A DNA stretch of 64,000 nt from Bradyrhizobium centrolobii (GTDB lineage: Bacteria > Pseudomonadota > Alphaproteobacteria > Rhizobiales > Xanthobacteraceae). Positions 43,338-54,591 of this stretch are shown here, piece by piece. The DNA lies in the NCBI RefSeq assembly GCF_001641635.1, contig NZ_LUUB01000097.1, forward strand, positions 1 through 64,000. The letters are read 5' to 3'. The position numbers were made by a program, and so were the translations under genes. Within the stretch, counting starts at the first letter, position 1. Every line of letters starts with the position of its first letter. The notes beneath the pieces were generated by a model, which saw only the letters and a program-made list of their open reading frames with translations, did not search any database and was not told where the DNA came from.

Positions 43338-43670
43338 ATGAAGCGTTTGTGGCTAGTTATTGCAATCCTCCCCGCGCTCGCCAGCGGAGGCGCATCGGCA
43401 CAATCGATCAACCTTACCGGCATTTATACGTGCGTTGACAAGTGCCGGGGAGGCCTACCTGCTCATATCACGCAGAACGGAGCGGCACTTAACCTCCTGA
43501 CCGAAGCAGGCGTCCCAGCACAAGCATGGCCAGACTGGTTTTCGCCGACAAGCCGGATCTGGGTCGATGCCTTCAACGAAGGCGCAGTTTATTCCCCGGA
43601 CGGCATGGTCATTCAGTTCGACAACGGGACCATCTGGCAACGAGGCTTGCCGCCGCCCCGACGCCGGTAG
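43338..43670 (+). CDS. Small secreted protein of unknown function
   Basis: A 110-residue protein with a signal peptide (LWLVIAILPALASGGASA). The small domain opens with INLTGIYTCVDKCRGG and contains PTSRIWVDAFNEGAVYSPDG. Two cysteines could form one disulphide. Such proteins are frequent orphan genes in rhizobia. It has no neighbour suggesting a pathway. The 248 bp after it (43671-43918) show nothing I recognise. Confidence 0.75.
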   Translation: MKRLWLVIAILPALASGGASAQSINLTGIYTCVDKCRGGLPAHITQNGAALNLLTEAGVPAQAWPDWFSPTSRIWVDAFNEGAVYSPDGMVIQFDNGTIWQRGLPPPRRR

Positions 43671-43918
43671 AGCGCAGCTTCAGTCATCTGGCATCAGCCG
43701 AATCCGCATAGCGCACAACTCGCTCGCGGCCGCACTCCGGGAGTCCGATCTTCTTGATCGGTAGTCTCATCCCTGCCAGGTGCTACGCTGAATTTGCTCA
43801 ACATTGAAGGGGTGACTTTCGCCTTGGGTCAGAACCGGTAAGTCTCAGGTCGAGGAGAACAGATCCGCTTTGCTCTCGAAGGCGAAAGCCCCGCGAACAA
43901 CAAGGATAACCAGAAGCC

Positions 43919-45124
43919 TCAGCGCGCATCCGCGGGCGCGCGCTGCTTCAGCAGCGTCGCGCAGACGAGGCCCAGCACCACCATGATCACGGCGCTCGCG
44001 ACCAGCGTCGACATCTTGCCGGCATGCTGCAAACCAAGGCCGTAGGCGAGCGGTCCAACCGTCTGTCCCATGAAGAAGAAGAACGAGTGCAGCGACAGCG
44101 CGGTGGCGCGCGCCTCCACCGAGAGCTCGCTGGCGAAGACCTGGAGGCAGCCATGGGCCATGTAGAAGCCCCAGCCCATCACCACGAGATTCAGCGTCTG
44201 GATTTCCCAGCGCGGCCCGAAGGCGACGGCGACGAGTTGCGAGGCCACCAGCGTCATGCCTGCGATCATCATGCCCTTGACGCCCAGCTGCGGCAGCAGG
44301 CGCGACACTGTCAGCGTGTAGAAGAGACCGCCGACCGCGAAGCCCGCGATGACGATGCCGGCGATCGAGAGCGAGGTCTGCCCGAGATCGAACAGGAAGG
44401 ACGCGATATAGGGAAACAGGCCGAGCACGCAGCAGCCTTCGACGAACACGGCCGAGTAGCACACATAGGCGTTCGGATTGGTGAAGATGGTGCGATAGCC
44501 GGCCTTCAGCGCCGACAGGCTCGTCTTCGGCGGATGCTGGACCTTGGCGCCATGAAAACCGGCCGCTACAGCGATGGAGGCGACGATCACGAGCACGCCG
44601 AGCACCGCCAGCACGCCGCGCCAGCCAAGGAAATCGCCGATCAGGCCGGAGGCGGAAGCGCCGAGCAGGTTGCCGGTCATCGCGCCGGCGAGCGTGCGGC
44701 TGATCGCGACCTGCCGCTTCTCCGGCCCGACGAGATCGCTGGTCAGGCTCAGCGCCACCGGAAACACGCCGCCGGAGCCGATGCCGGCGAGGATGCGGGT
44801 GGCGAACAAAAGCGAGAACGAGGTCGAGAGCGCACCGAGGATGTTGGCAAGGCCGAGCAGCGCGAGGCAGCCGATCATCAGCCGCGTCTTGCCGAAGAGG
44901 TCGGCGGCGGCGCCGACAATCGGCTGGATGATCGAGAAGGTGAAGGCGAACACCGCGGCAAAACCTGCGGCGGTTGCGATGCTGACGCCGAAATCCTCGG
45001 CGACATGCGGCAGCACAGGATCGAGCGCGCGCGCCGAGAGCGCCGCGGCGAAGCTCGCACCGGAAATCACATAGAGCGCGGCCGGCAAGCCGTGATCGTG
45101 CGGCCGCGCCTCCTTTTGCGACAT
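43919..45124 (-). CDS. MFS transporter
   Basis: A 401-residue permease with about twelve helices. MFS landmarks are VGAAADLFGKTRLM (loop 2-3) and TRILAGIGSGGVFPVALSL in the fourth helix. Its start ATG overlaps the kdsA stop by one base (TGATG), so it is likely co-translated with kdsA. Drug or sugar-acid export are both possible. Substrate unknown. Confidence 0.9.
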   Translation of the reverse strand: MSQKEARPHDHGLPAALYVISGASFAAALSARALDPVLPHVAEDFGVSIATAAGFAAVFAFTFSIIQPIVGAAADLFGKTRLMIGCLALLGLANILGALSTSFSLLFATRILAGIGSGGVFPVALSLTSDLVGPEKRQVAISRTLAGAMTGNLLGASASGLIGDFLGWRGVLAVLGVLVIVASIAVAAGFHGAKVQHPPKTSLSALKAGYRTIFTNPNAYVCYSAVFVEGCCVLGLFPYIASFLFDLGQTSLSIAGIVIAGFAVGGLFYTLTVSRLLPQLGVKGMMIAGMTLVASQLVAVAFGPRWEIQTLNLVVMGWGFYMAHGCLQVFASELSVEARATALSLHSFFFFMGQTVGPLAYGLGLQHAGKMSTLVASAVIMVVLGLVCATLLKQRAPADAR

Positions 45125-45972
45125 CAGCGCGGATTCTTTGCGAGCGCGTCGAACGCCGTCAGCGTGCGGATCAGACCTTCGAACTCGCGCAAGGGCACCA
45201 TGTTGGGCCCGTCCGACGGCGCATGGTCGGGATCGGGATGGGTCTCGATGAAGACGCCGGCAACGCCCACGGCCACCGCCGCGCGCGCCAGCACGGGCAC
45301 GAATTCGCGCTCGCCGCCCGAAGACGTCCCCTTCCCGCCCGGCTGCTGCACCGAATGCGTGGCGTCGAAGATCACGGGCGCTCCGGTGGTGCGCGCCAGG
45401 ATCGGCAGCGCACGCATGTCGGAGACGAGCGTGTTGTAGCCGAAGGAGGCGCCGCGCTCGGTGACCAGCACGTTGGGATTGTTGGCGCTCGTGATCTTGG
45501 TCACGACATTGGCCATGTCCCAGGGCGCCAGGAACTGGCCCTTCTTCACGTTGACGACCTTGCCGGTCGCGGCTGCGGCCAGCAGGAGGTCGGTCTGCCG
45601 GCACAGGAAGGCCGGGATCTGCAGGATGTCCACCGCCTGCGCCACCTCGGCGCATTGTGTGGCCTCGTGCACGTCGGTGAGCACGGGAAGGCCGAGCGAA
45701 GAGCGAATCTCGGCGAAGATCGGCAGCGACTGCGCAAGCCCGAGGCCGCGGGCCGCCGACGCACTGGTGCGATTGGCCTTGTCGAAGGAGGTCTTGTAGA
45801 CGAGGCCGACCTTCAGCCGCGCGGCGATCTCCTTCAGCGCGGAGGCCACCTCCAGCGCATGCTGACGGCTTTCGAGCTGGCACGGCCCGGCAATGATCGA
45901 GATCGGCAGATCATTGCCGAATTTGACCGTGCCAATGGTGACGACCGGCGCTGCTGACGTTGATGAGCTCAA
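45124..45972 (-). CDS. kdsA: 3-deoxy-8-phosphooctulonate synthase
   Basis: A 282-residue enzyme that joins phosphoenolpyruvate and arabinose-5-phosphate to make Kdo-8-phosphate for lipopolysaccharide. Motifs: SIIAGPCQLESRQHAL, YKTSFDKANRTS, VNVKKGQFLAPWDM, FDATHSVQQPGG. The TTG at 45972, 9 nt after GAGGGG, gives the standard length; a TTG at 45978 is possible. It lies between pyrG-side genes and eno as in related genomes. Confidence 0.95.
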   Translation of the reverse strand: MSSSTSAAPVVTIGTVKFGNDLPISIIAGPCQLESRQHALEVASALKEIAARLKVGLVYKTSFDKANRTSASAARGLGLAQSLPIFAEIRSSLGLPVLTDVHEATQCAEVAQAVDILQIPAFLCRQTDLLLAAAATGKVVNVKKGQFLAPWDMANVVTKITSANNPNVLVTERGASFGYNTLVSDMRALPILARTTGAPVIFDATHSVQQPGGKGTSSGGEREFVPVLARAAVAVGVAGVFIETHPDPDHAPSDGPNMVPLREFEGLIRTLTAFDALAKNPR

Positions 45973-46095
45973 GGCCAATTTCCCCTCGTTTCGGCGCGAC
46001 CATAGCGGCGATGAGGGTCGGATCAACCCTCTTCGGGTGGGGGCCGGCCGAATATCAGGGTTGCACCTGGGCGGAGCGCGCCTTTCGGCCGGAAG

Positions 46096-46422
46096 TCACT
46101 TCACCGCGGAGAAGGCGGTCGGCGTCAGGAGCTGGCTGACGATATTACCGACGATCTGTCCGTCCGCTTCCGACTTTGCCCGCGCATCGAGCCAGTCCGG
46201 ATCGGTCATGAACGCGCCCCACTTCTTCTCGCGCTCGGCAAGCGACTCCCAAGCCAGGAAATAGGTCAGCTCCTGATTGGATTCGCCGATCAGCGTGGTG
46301 AAGAACCCGGCCTGGCGGATACCGTGCTTCTCCCACAGCTTCAGCGTGACCGTCTCGAACCGCTTGAGCAGTGCCGGCAGACGGCCGGGGACGCAGCGAT
46401 ACTGACGCATTTCGTAGATCAT
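46096..46422 (-). CDS. NIPSNAP-family protein
   Basis: A 108-residue dimeric alpha/beta-barrel-like protein of the NIPSNAP type. It starts MIYEMRQYRCVPGRLPALLK and contains KLWEKHGIRQAGFFTT and YFLAWESLAEREKKW. GGAGGAACAAGA precedes the ATG at 46422. The family has no settled activity. It stands alone. Confidence 0.88.
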   Translation of the reverse strand: MIYEMRQYRCVPGRLPALLKRFETVTLKLWEKHGIRQAGFFTTLIGESNQELTYFLAWESLAEREKKWGAFMTDPDWLDARAKSEADGQIVGNIVSQLLTPTAFSAVK

Positions 46423-46619
46423 TCTTGTTCCTCCCTGATCAAGTCCGGCGGTTATAACGGCTGGCCATGTCAGTGTCTTGAGCCCTAGCCGGCCGCCCCC
46501 TGTGGCGTTCCGCGCATGGCTGACGACCTTGACCGCCATTCAGTCACACCCGCTTCCCGCAATGCTGCCGCAATGATACGGCCGCTAGAACGGTTCGAAT
46601 GAGATTGAGGTGCCGGATC

Positions 46620-47288
46620 ATGCGGATTTTGCTCGTCGAGGATGAGGCCGAGATGGCCGGCGCACTGGCCTCGGCGCTGACGCGCTATGACATGGTGGTG
46701 GACCACGTGCCGACGCTGGCCGAAGCGGAAGAGGCCATTTCCGCCGACGTCCATGCTGCCGTCCTGCTCGACCGCCAGCTCCCCGACGGTGACGGCCTTG
46801 CCCTGATCCCGAGGGCGCGCGCCGACGGCGTGCCGATCATCGTCCTGACGGCACGCGGCGAGCTCGCCGACCGCGTCGCCGGGCTCGACAGCGGCGCGGA
46901 CGACTATCTGGCAAAGCCCTTCGCTGTCGAGGAATTGCTGGCGCGCCTGCGCGCCGTGTTGCGGCGGCCTGCCGGCCTCACGCCCGACGTCATCCGCGCC
47001 GGCCGACTCGCCTTCGATGTCGGCCACCGCGAGGCCAGCATCGACGGTTGCCCGTTCGAGCTGCCGCGCCGCGAGCTCCTGGTGCTCGAAGCGCTGATCC
47101 GCCGCATGGGCCGCACGGTCCTGCGCTCGGCGCTGGAAGAAGCCGTCTACAATTTCGACGACGAGATCCAGTCCAACGCGCTGGATACCCATGTGTCGCG
47201 GCTGCGCCGCAAGCTTGCCGAGGCCGATGCGGGCGTCGAGATCCACGGCATCCGCGGCGTCGGCTATCTCCTGAAGAAGCTGCCGTGA
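46620..47288 (+). CDS. OmpR-family response regulator
   Basis: A 222-residue regulator. Receiver: ILLVEDEAEMAG, LLDRQLPDGDG (phospho-Asp), VLTARGE, AKPFAVEEL. The winged-helix DNA-binding domain (RELLVLEALIRRMGRTVLR, LDTHVSRLRRKL, GVGYLLKK) follows. It resembles QseB/TctD. The kinase gene begins in its stop codon (CCGTGAGC), so the pair is coupled. The phospholipid methyltransferase gene follows the kinase. Confidence 0.93.
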   Translation: MRILLVEDEAEMAGALASALTRYDMVVDHVPTLAEAEEAISADVHAAVLLDRQLPDGDGLALIPRARADGVPIIVLTARGELADRVAGLDSGADDYLAKPFAVEELLARLRAVLRRPAGLTPDVIRAGRLAFDVGHREASIDGCPFELPRRELLVLEALIRRMGRTVLRSALEEAVYNFDDEIQSNALDTHVSRLRRKLAEADAGVEIHGIRGVGYLLKKLP

Positions 47289-48661
47289 GCGAGCAGTCCG
47301 ATCCATATTGCCTGCGCTCGCGGCTGAGCTGGCGACTGCTCTCGCTCCAGGCCGTGCTGCTCGTCGCGCTGGTTGCCGTCGTCATCCTGGCGCTGTGCGC
47401 GTCCGGCTTCGTGCTCGCCGAGCGCGACGAAGATCGCGTGATCGACGTGGTGCAGCATGCGCTCGCGCGTGATGCGCAAGGCGGCCTGATGCTGCGGCCA
47501 ACGGCGGAGCTGAAGCAGTTGCGCGCGGAGACGCCCGACCTCTGGTTCCTGGTCCGGGACAGGCAGGGACATTCGATCAGCGAGGGCGCAGTGCCGGCTG
47601 AATTCGCCGCAATCGGCGGCGCGCTCGACCAGATCAGCCAGGCGCGGCTGGGCTGGCAGCTTTTCGAGGACGATCCGCGCAAACCTCCGGCACGGCTGAA
47701 GCGCGTCGACACCGACGCCGGCAATGTGCAGGTCATCACGGCAACGCAAGGCAGGCTCACCGGCGCCAAGGCCGTTTTCACGACCTCGCTCATGTTCCTC
47801 GGCATCGCCCTGCCCGGCCTGCTGCTGATGGGGACAGCGACGTTCATCGCAACGCCGATGATCGTGCGGCGCGCCTTCAGAGGGCTGGACACGACGGCGG
47901 ACCAGGCGCGCCGCATCGACATCCATCAGCGCGGCGCACGACTGTCGGTGGACCACATCCCGTTGGAGGTCGTGCCGCTCGTGACCGCGGTCAATGACGC
48001 GCTGGCGCGGCTCGACGAGGGCTATGCCCGCCACAAGCGCTTCGTCGCCGACGCCGCGCATGAGCTGCGCACGCCGATCGCGATCCTCAACACGCGGCTG
48101 GAGTCGCTTCCGCCGGGACCAGACAAGACCCGCCTGATCGAGGATGCCGCACGACTGGCCACGCTCGCCGAGCAGCTGCTGGACATCCAGCGGCTCGACC
48201 GCTGCGGGCATCCTTTCGCGCGCGTCGATCTCGTCGCGGTCGCACAAGGCGTCGCCGCCGAGCTTGCGCCGCTGGCGATCGCTGCGGGCTACGAACTGGC
48301 GCTCGACGCCCCTACATCACCGATCGAAACGCTCGGCGACGTCGCGGCGCTCGAGCGCGCGCTGACCAACCTCGTGCAGAATGCGATCCAGCACGGCCCT
48401 CGCCGCGGCACGATCGGCATCCGCGTCGGCAAGCCCGCATGCATCGAAGTCACCGACGAGGGCGCAGGCATTCCGCCCGATCAACGCGAGATGATCTTCG
48501 AGCCGTTCTATCGGCTCACCCCGCTCGATCGCGGCGCCGGCCTTGGCCTCAACATGGTGCGCGAGATCGTGCTCCTGCATCGCGGCCATGTCTCGGTGCT
48601 GGACGGAGCGAACGGCGGCGCCTGCTTCCGGATCACGCTGCCGCCACTCAGAGACAGCTGA
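47285..48661 (+). CDS. Membrane sensor histidine kinase (QseC/TctE-like)
   Basis: A 458-residue kinase. A first helix (AVLLVALVAVVILALCASG), a periplasmic domain of about 100 residues, and a second helix (LGIALPGLLLMGTATFIAT) are followed by a HAMP-like linker. The phospho-His is in VADAAHELRTPIAILNTRL; N box LTNLVQNAIQHGP, G1 VTDEGAGIP and G2 GAGLGLNMVREI are intact. The GTG at 47285 lies within the regulator's stop codon. The signal is unknown. Confidence 0.92.
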   Translation: MSEQSDPYCLRSRLSWRLLSLQAVLLVALVAVVILALCASGFVLAERDEDRVIDVVQHALARDAQGGLMLRPTAELKQLRAETPDLWFLVRDRQGHSISEGAVPAEFAAIGGALDQISQARLGWQLFEDDPRKPPARLKRVDTDAGNVQVITATQGRLTGAKAVFTTSLMFLGIALPGLLLMGTATFIATPMIVRRAFRGLDTTADQARRIDIHQRGARLSVDHIPLEVVPLVTAVNDALARLDEGYARHKRFVADAAHELRTPIAILNTRLESLPPGPDKTRLIEDAARLATLAEQLLDIQRLDRCGHPFARVDLVAVAQGVAAELAPLAIAAGYELALDAPTSPIETLGDVAALERALTNLVQNAIQHGPRRGTIGIRVGKPACIEVTDEGAGIPPDQREMIFEPFYRLTPLDRGAGLGLNMVREIVLLHRGHVSVLDGANGGACFRITLPPLRDS

Positions 48662-49386
48662 TTCAATTCCGCACGCAATGCTGTCGCAATGCACTCCCGC
48701 GACATTGCAGGTCGCCTCACCGCTGATTTGCGAGGCGTGAATCAAAATGCCGGAGTGCGCATGCCCAACGATTTCCTCTCGTTCTTCCTCGCCTGGATGT
48801 CGGCCCCGCGTCGGGTCGGCGCGATCGCGCCCTCGAGCGCGGCGCTCGCCGATCTCATCACCCGCGAGATCACCGCGTCGACCGGTCCGATCCTCGAGCT
48901 CGGTCCCGGCACCGGCGCGTTCACCTACAAGCTCTTGAAGCGCGGCGTGCGCCAGGAAGACCTCACGCTCGTCGAATACGGTTCCGACTTCATGAAGCTC
49001 TTGCAAATGCGCTTTCCCGGCGCGCGTGTGCTGTGGATGGATGCGGCGCGGCTCACAGCGCACCGTCTCTATGACGGCGCGCCGGTCGGCGCGGTCGTCA
49101 GCGGACTGCCTCTGCTCAACATGTCGACGCGCAAGGTCGTCTCGATCGTCAGTGGCGCGTTCAGCTACATCCGCCCCGGCGGCGCCTTCTATCAGTTCAC
49201 CTATGGGATGAGCTGCCCGGTGCCGCGCCCCGTGCTCGACCGGCTGGGGCTGCGCGCCAAGCTGGTGGATCGCGCGATGCTGAACGTGCCGCCCGCCGCG
49301 GTCTACCGGCTGACGCGGCGGCCGCAGATGAAGCTCATCACCGGATCGCTCGCGCCGGACGCTTCAACGCCGGTCGTGCCGGATCG

Positions 49387-51018
<1,632 letters not shown>

Positions 51019-51184
51019 GGGACTTAACCTTTAATCCCCCGAATTCGATTCGCCAAAGCGATTCGTCTTCCGCCCCAAAGATTCTGCGGGCCTGTGGGTG
51101 AGCCAAAACTAAGAGTGGTGACAGTGCCTTGATGGGGATTGTTGATGCAGGACGGTAGCCGTCGCCCTGCATGGCCCCCCTGCT

Positions 51185-51568
51185 TTATTGCGAGCGCGGC
51201 ACCTGCGGACCGGCTGGTGCCTGGTTCTGCTGCTGCTCGTCAGCCTTCTTCAGCGAATCCAGGATACCGCCCGAGGTCGGCGGTGCGACCGGCGCCCCGC
51301 CGGCCGGCTGAGTCTGCGCCGGCTGGCCGATGATCGACGAGGGCTTGCGGTCGTAGCCGGCATACCAGGACAGGAACAGGCTGGTGATGAAGAAGCCGAC
51401 GGCCAGGATCGCGGTCGTCCGCGTCAGCAGGTTCGCGGTGCCACGGCTCGACATGAAGCCCGCGCCTCCCCCCATGCCGAGGCCGCCGCCTTCCGACTTC
51501 TGGAGCAGGACGGCACCGATCATCACGGCGACGATCATGAGGTGGATGACGATGACAACAGTCTGCAT
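51185..51568 (-). CDS. secG: Protein translocase subunit SecG
   Basis: A 127-residue subunit of the SecYEG channel. Two helices (VVIVIHLMIVAVMIGAVLLQ and TAILAVGFFITSLFLSW) flank a glycine-rich loop with GGGLGMGGGAGFMSSRG, the family signature. A Pro/Gln-rich cytosolic tail follows. It lies between pyrG and tpiA. Confidence 0.95.
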   Translation of the reverse strand: MQTVVIVIHLMIVAVMIGAVLLQKSEGGGLGMGGGAGFMSSRGTANLLTRTTAILAVGFFITSLFLSWYAGYDRKPSSIIGQPAQTQPAGGAPVAPPTSGGILDSLKKADEQQQNQAPAGPQVPRSQ

Positions 51569-51707
51569 AGTATCCTTCCGTCACAAGCCGACAGCGCCGA
51601 GACGGCGGCTCATCGCGCTTCGCGGGTTTTCCTGAAGTTGCGCGGTGTTACACGATCGAGAGGGGCATTGCCACCCCCGATCGGCCCAGATCGCGCTTGG
51701 CCTTTAG

Positions 51708-52463
51708 CTAGGGGCAGCCCTTGGCAATCGCAAGGAAATCGGCCGCCTTCAGGCTCGCGCCGCCGACCAGCGCACCGTTGACGTTTTTTACCACCATCAG
51801 CTCGGCCGCATTCGACGGCTTGACCGAGCCGCCATAGAGGATGCGCATCCTGGCGCCCTCCGCCTTGAAACGGGAGGTCAGGAGTTCCCGGATAAAGCCA
51901 TGAATCTGCTCGACATCCTTGGCGGTGGGGGTCAGACCTGTGCCGATCGCCCAGACCGGCTCATAGGCCACGACCAGATTGGCGGCGGTCGACCCATCCG
52001 GCAGCGAGCCGTTGAGCTGCCCGCGCAGGATGTCCAGGGTCTGGCCGGCGTCGCGCTGGGCTTGGGTTTCGCCGATGCAGACGATCGCGATCACCTTGGC
52101 ACGCCAGGCTGCCTCCGCCTTCTGTTTCACAAGGAGGTCGCCCTCGCCATGGTCGGCGCGGCGCTCGGAATGGCCGACGATGATGGCGGTCGCCCCCGCA
52201 TCGACGAGCATTTCGGCGGCGATGTCGCCGGTATGGGCGCCGGAGGCCTTGGGATGGCAATCCTGAGCCCCCAAGGCCACCGCCTTTCCGCGGGCTTTCT
52301 CCGCAAAAGCCGCAACCAGGGTCGCCGGCGGACAGACCAGCAGATCCGCCTTCGCGGTCACCTCTGCCGCGCCGTTGAGCATGGCGTCGAATTCGGCAAT
52401 CGAGGCCTTCAGGCCATTCATTTTCCAGTTGCCGGCAATCAGAGGTCGGATGGCGTCGGTCAT
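51708..52463 (-). CDS. tpiA: Triosephosphate isomerase
   Basis: A 251-residue TIM-barrel enzyme. LIAGNWKMNGLK carries the substrate Asn/Lys, VGHSERRAD the catalytic His, VAYEPVWAIGTG the catalytic Glu, and LYGGSVKPSN the phosphate loop. All catalytic residues are present. It is divergent from ppiD. Confidence 0.98.
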   Translation of the reverse strand: MTDAIRPLIAGNWKMNGLKASIAEFDAMLNGAAEVTAKADLLVCPPATLVAAFAEKARGKAVALGAQDCHPKASGAHTGDIAAEMLVDAGATAIIVGHSERRADHGEGDLLVKQKAEAAWRAKVIAIVCIGETQAQRDAGQTLDILRGQLNGSLPDGSTAANLVVAYEPVWAIGTGLTPTAKDVEQIHGFIRELLTSRFKAEGARMRILYGGSVKPSNAAELMVVKNVNGALVGGASLKAADFLAIAKGCP

Positions 52464-52675
52464 GTCATTTTCCAGCGAAATCGGGGTTTGCCATGCGCTA
52501 GCAGAGCGGGCGCCTCAGTTCCAGAGACCACGGTCCGTTAACACAGCTTAAGGCGCGGCAGGTTGCGGGGGAAAAGCCGCCACTTTATGATGCCATATCA
52601 ATTCGGTGATGCGCTTTTGCGGATTTTGCTTTAAGGCGCGCTCCCGTTCCCTTCCTGCCAAACAAGTTGGACCCA

Positions 52676-54574
52676 ATGCTTCGAGGAATGCGCAAGGCCT
52701 CATCAAACTGGCTCGGCAAGACCATTATGGCCGCGGTGATGGGCGTGTTGATCATCAGTTTTGGCATTTGGGGCATCGCCGACATCTTCCGCGGCTTCGG
52801 TCAGTCCACGTTGGCCAAGGTGGGAAGCACCGAGATTTCGCTGAACGAATTCCGTCAGATATACACCGACCGCCTGCAGCAGATCGGCCGCCAGTTCGGC
52901 CGCCCGCTGACCCCTGACCAGGCCCGCGCCTTCGGGCTCGACCGCCAGGTGCTGCAGCAGACGATCGCGGAAGCCGCCCTCGACGAAGAGGCGCGCCGGC
53001 TCGGGCTCGGCCAGTCCGACGAACAGATCCGCCAGCTCATCATGAACGACCCGAACTTCAAGGGCGTCGGCGGCAACTTCGACCCGAACCGCTTCCAGGC
53101 CGTGATCCGCAATTTCGGCTACACCGAGCAGCGCTATGTCGCCGAGCAACGCAAGGTGTCGCTGCGCCGGCAGCTCACCGGCACGATCGGAGCCGGCCTC
53201 GAGCCGCCGAAAGCCCTGATCGATGCACTCACCCGCTTCCAGAACGAGCAGCGCGCGATCGAATTCGTCAGGCTCGATGCCGCGCAGGCCGGCACAATCG
53301 ATCCGCCCTCGCCCGAGGCGCTCGCCGCCTATTTCGAGGACCACAAGGTCCAGTTTCGTGCGCCCGAATACCGCAAGATTGCCTTTGTCGTGATCTCGCC
53401 AGAGGAGATCGGCAAGTGGACCGAGGTCTTCGACGAGGACGCAAAGAAGCTGTTCGAGCAACGCAAGGACCGGCTCGGCACGCCGGAGAAGCGCCAGATT
53501 CACCAGGTCGTGTTCCCGAACGCGACCGAGGCGCAGGCCGCGCGTGAGCGTCTCGCCGGCGGGCTGCCCTTCGAGGACCTCGCCAAGGAGCGCGGACTGA
53601 GCGCCGCCGACGTCGATCTCGGCCTCGTCACCAAGTCGGCGCTCGATCCTGCGGTCGGGGACGCCGCCTTCGCGCTTCCGGTGGGCGAGATCAGCCCGCC
53701 GATCCAGGGCCGTCTCGGCACCGCGATCGTCAAGGTCGACAAGATCGAGCCGGGCGTTGAGGCGAACTACGCCAGCGTCGCGGCCGACCTAAAGCGCGAG
53801 ATCGCGACCGAACGCGCGCGCGTCAAGGTCGCGGACCTGCGCGACAAGATGGAGGATGAGCGCGGCGGCGGCTCCAGTGTGACGGATGCGGCGAAGAAGC
53901 TCGGGCTCACCGCTGTGACCATCGACGCCGTCGACCGCTCCGGCCGCGCGCCGGACGGCCAGCCTGTCGCCAACATTCCGCAGGGCCTCGACGTGGTGTC
54001 GCAGGCCTTCAACAGCGACGTCGGCGTCGACAATGACCCGGTCTCGTTCCGCGGCGGTTACGTCTGGTACGACGTGCTCGCCGTCACCCCCTCGCGCGAC
54101 CGCAATCTCGACGAGGTCCGCGACCAGGTTGAGGCGCGCTGGCGTCAGGACCAGATCGCGACCAAGCTGAAGGCCAAGGCGACCGAGATGGTGCAGAAGC
54201 TCGAACAGGGCGGCAAGCTCGCCGACGAAGCCGCCGCGATCGGCGCCAAGGTCGAGACCACGACCGGCTTCAAGCGCGACGACTCGCCGGCCGGCGTGCC
54301 CTCGAACGTGGTCGCCGCCGCCTTCCGCACCGCCAAGGATGGCGTTGCACAGACGCCTGTGAGCGGGGGCAGCGACGTGATCGTCTTCCGCGTGACCGAC
54401 ATCGTCGATCCCGCGGTCGACTTCGCCTCCGACGCGGTGAAGAAGCTGAAGGACAGCCTCGACCGCGCGCTGACGGAGGAGCAGGTCGCCTCCTACGTCA
54501 ACAAGCTTGAAACCAACATCGGAACCAGCATCAATCAGGCCGCCTTCGCGCAGGTGACGGGCGCGAACCAGTAA
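52676..54574 (+). CDS. ppiD: Membrane-anchored peptidyl-prolyl isomerase (PpiD-like)
   Basis: A 632-residue periplasmic chaperone anchored by one N-terminal helix (TIMAAVMGVLIISFGIWGIA). A SurA-like N-domain follows (LNEFRQIYTDRLQQIGRQFG), then a parvulin-type isomerase domain (QIHQVVFPNATEAQAARERL, FEDLAKERG, VGEISPPIQGRLGTAIVKV) and a helical C-domain. It helps outer-membrane and secreted proteins fold on leaving SecYEG. The ATG at 52676 is used; the upstream TTG is weaker. trpD follows after 17 bp. Confidence 0.92.
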   Translation: MLRGMRKASSNWLGKTIMAAVMGVLIISFGIWGIADIFRGFGQSTLAKVGSTEISLNEFRQIYTDRLQQIGRQFGRPLTPDQARAFGLDRQVLQQTIAEAALDEEARRLGLGQSDEQIRQLIMNDPNFKGVGGNFDPNRFQAVIRNFGYTEQRYVAEQRKVSLRRQLTGTIGAGLEPPKALIDALTRFQNEQRAIEFVRLDAAQAGTIDPPSPEALAAYFEDHKVQFRAPEYRKIAFVVISPEEIGKWTEVFDEDAKKLFEQRKDRLGTPEKRQIHQVVFPNATEAQAARERLAGGLPFEDLAKERGLSAADVDLGLVTKSALDPAVGDAAFALPVGEISPPIQGRLGTAIVKVDKIEPGVEANYASVAADLKREIATERARVKVADLRDKMEDERGGGSSVTDAAKKLGLTAVTIDAVDRSGRAPDGQPVANIPQGLDVVSQAFNSDVGVDNDPVSFRGGYVWYDVLAVTPSRDRNLDEVRDQVEARWRQDQIATKLKAKATEMVQKLEQGGKLADEAAAIGAKVETTTGFKRDDSPAGVPSNVVAAAFRTAKDGVAQTPVSGGSDVIVFRVTDIVDPAVDFASDAVKKLKDSLDRALTEEQVASYVNKLETNIGTSINQAAFAQVTGANQ

Positions 54575-54591
54575 TGAATTGAAAGCACGCG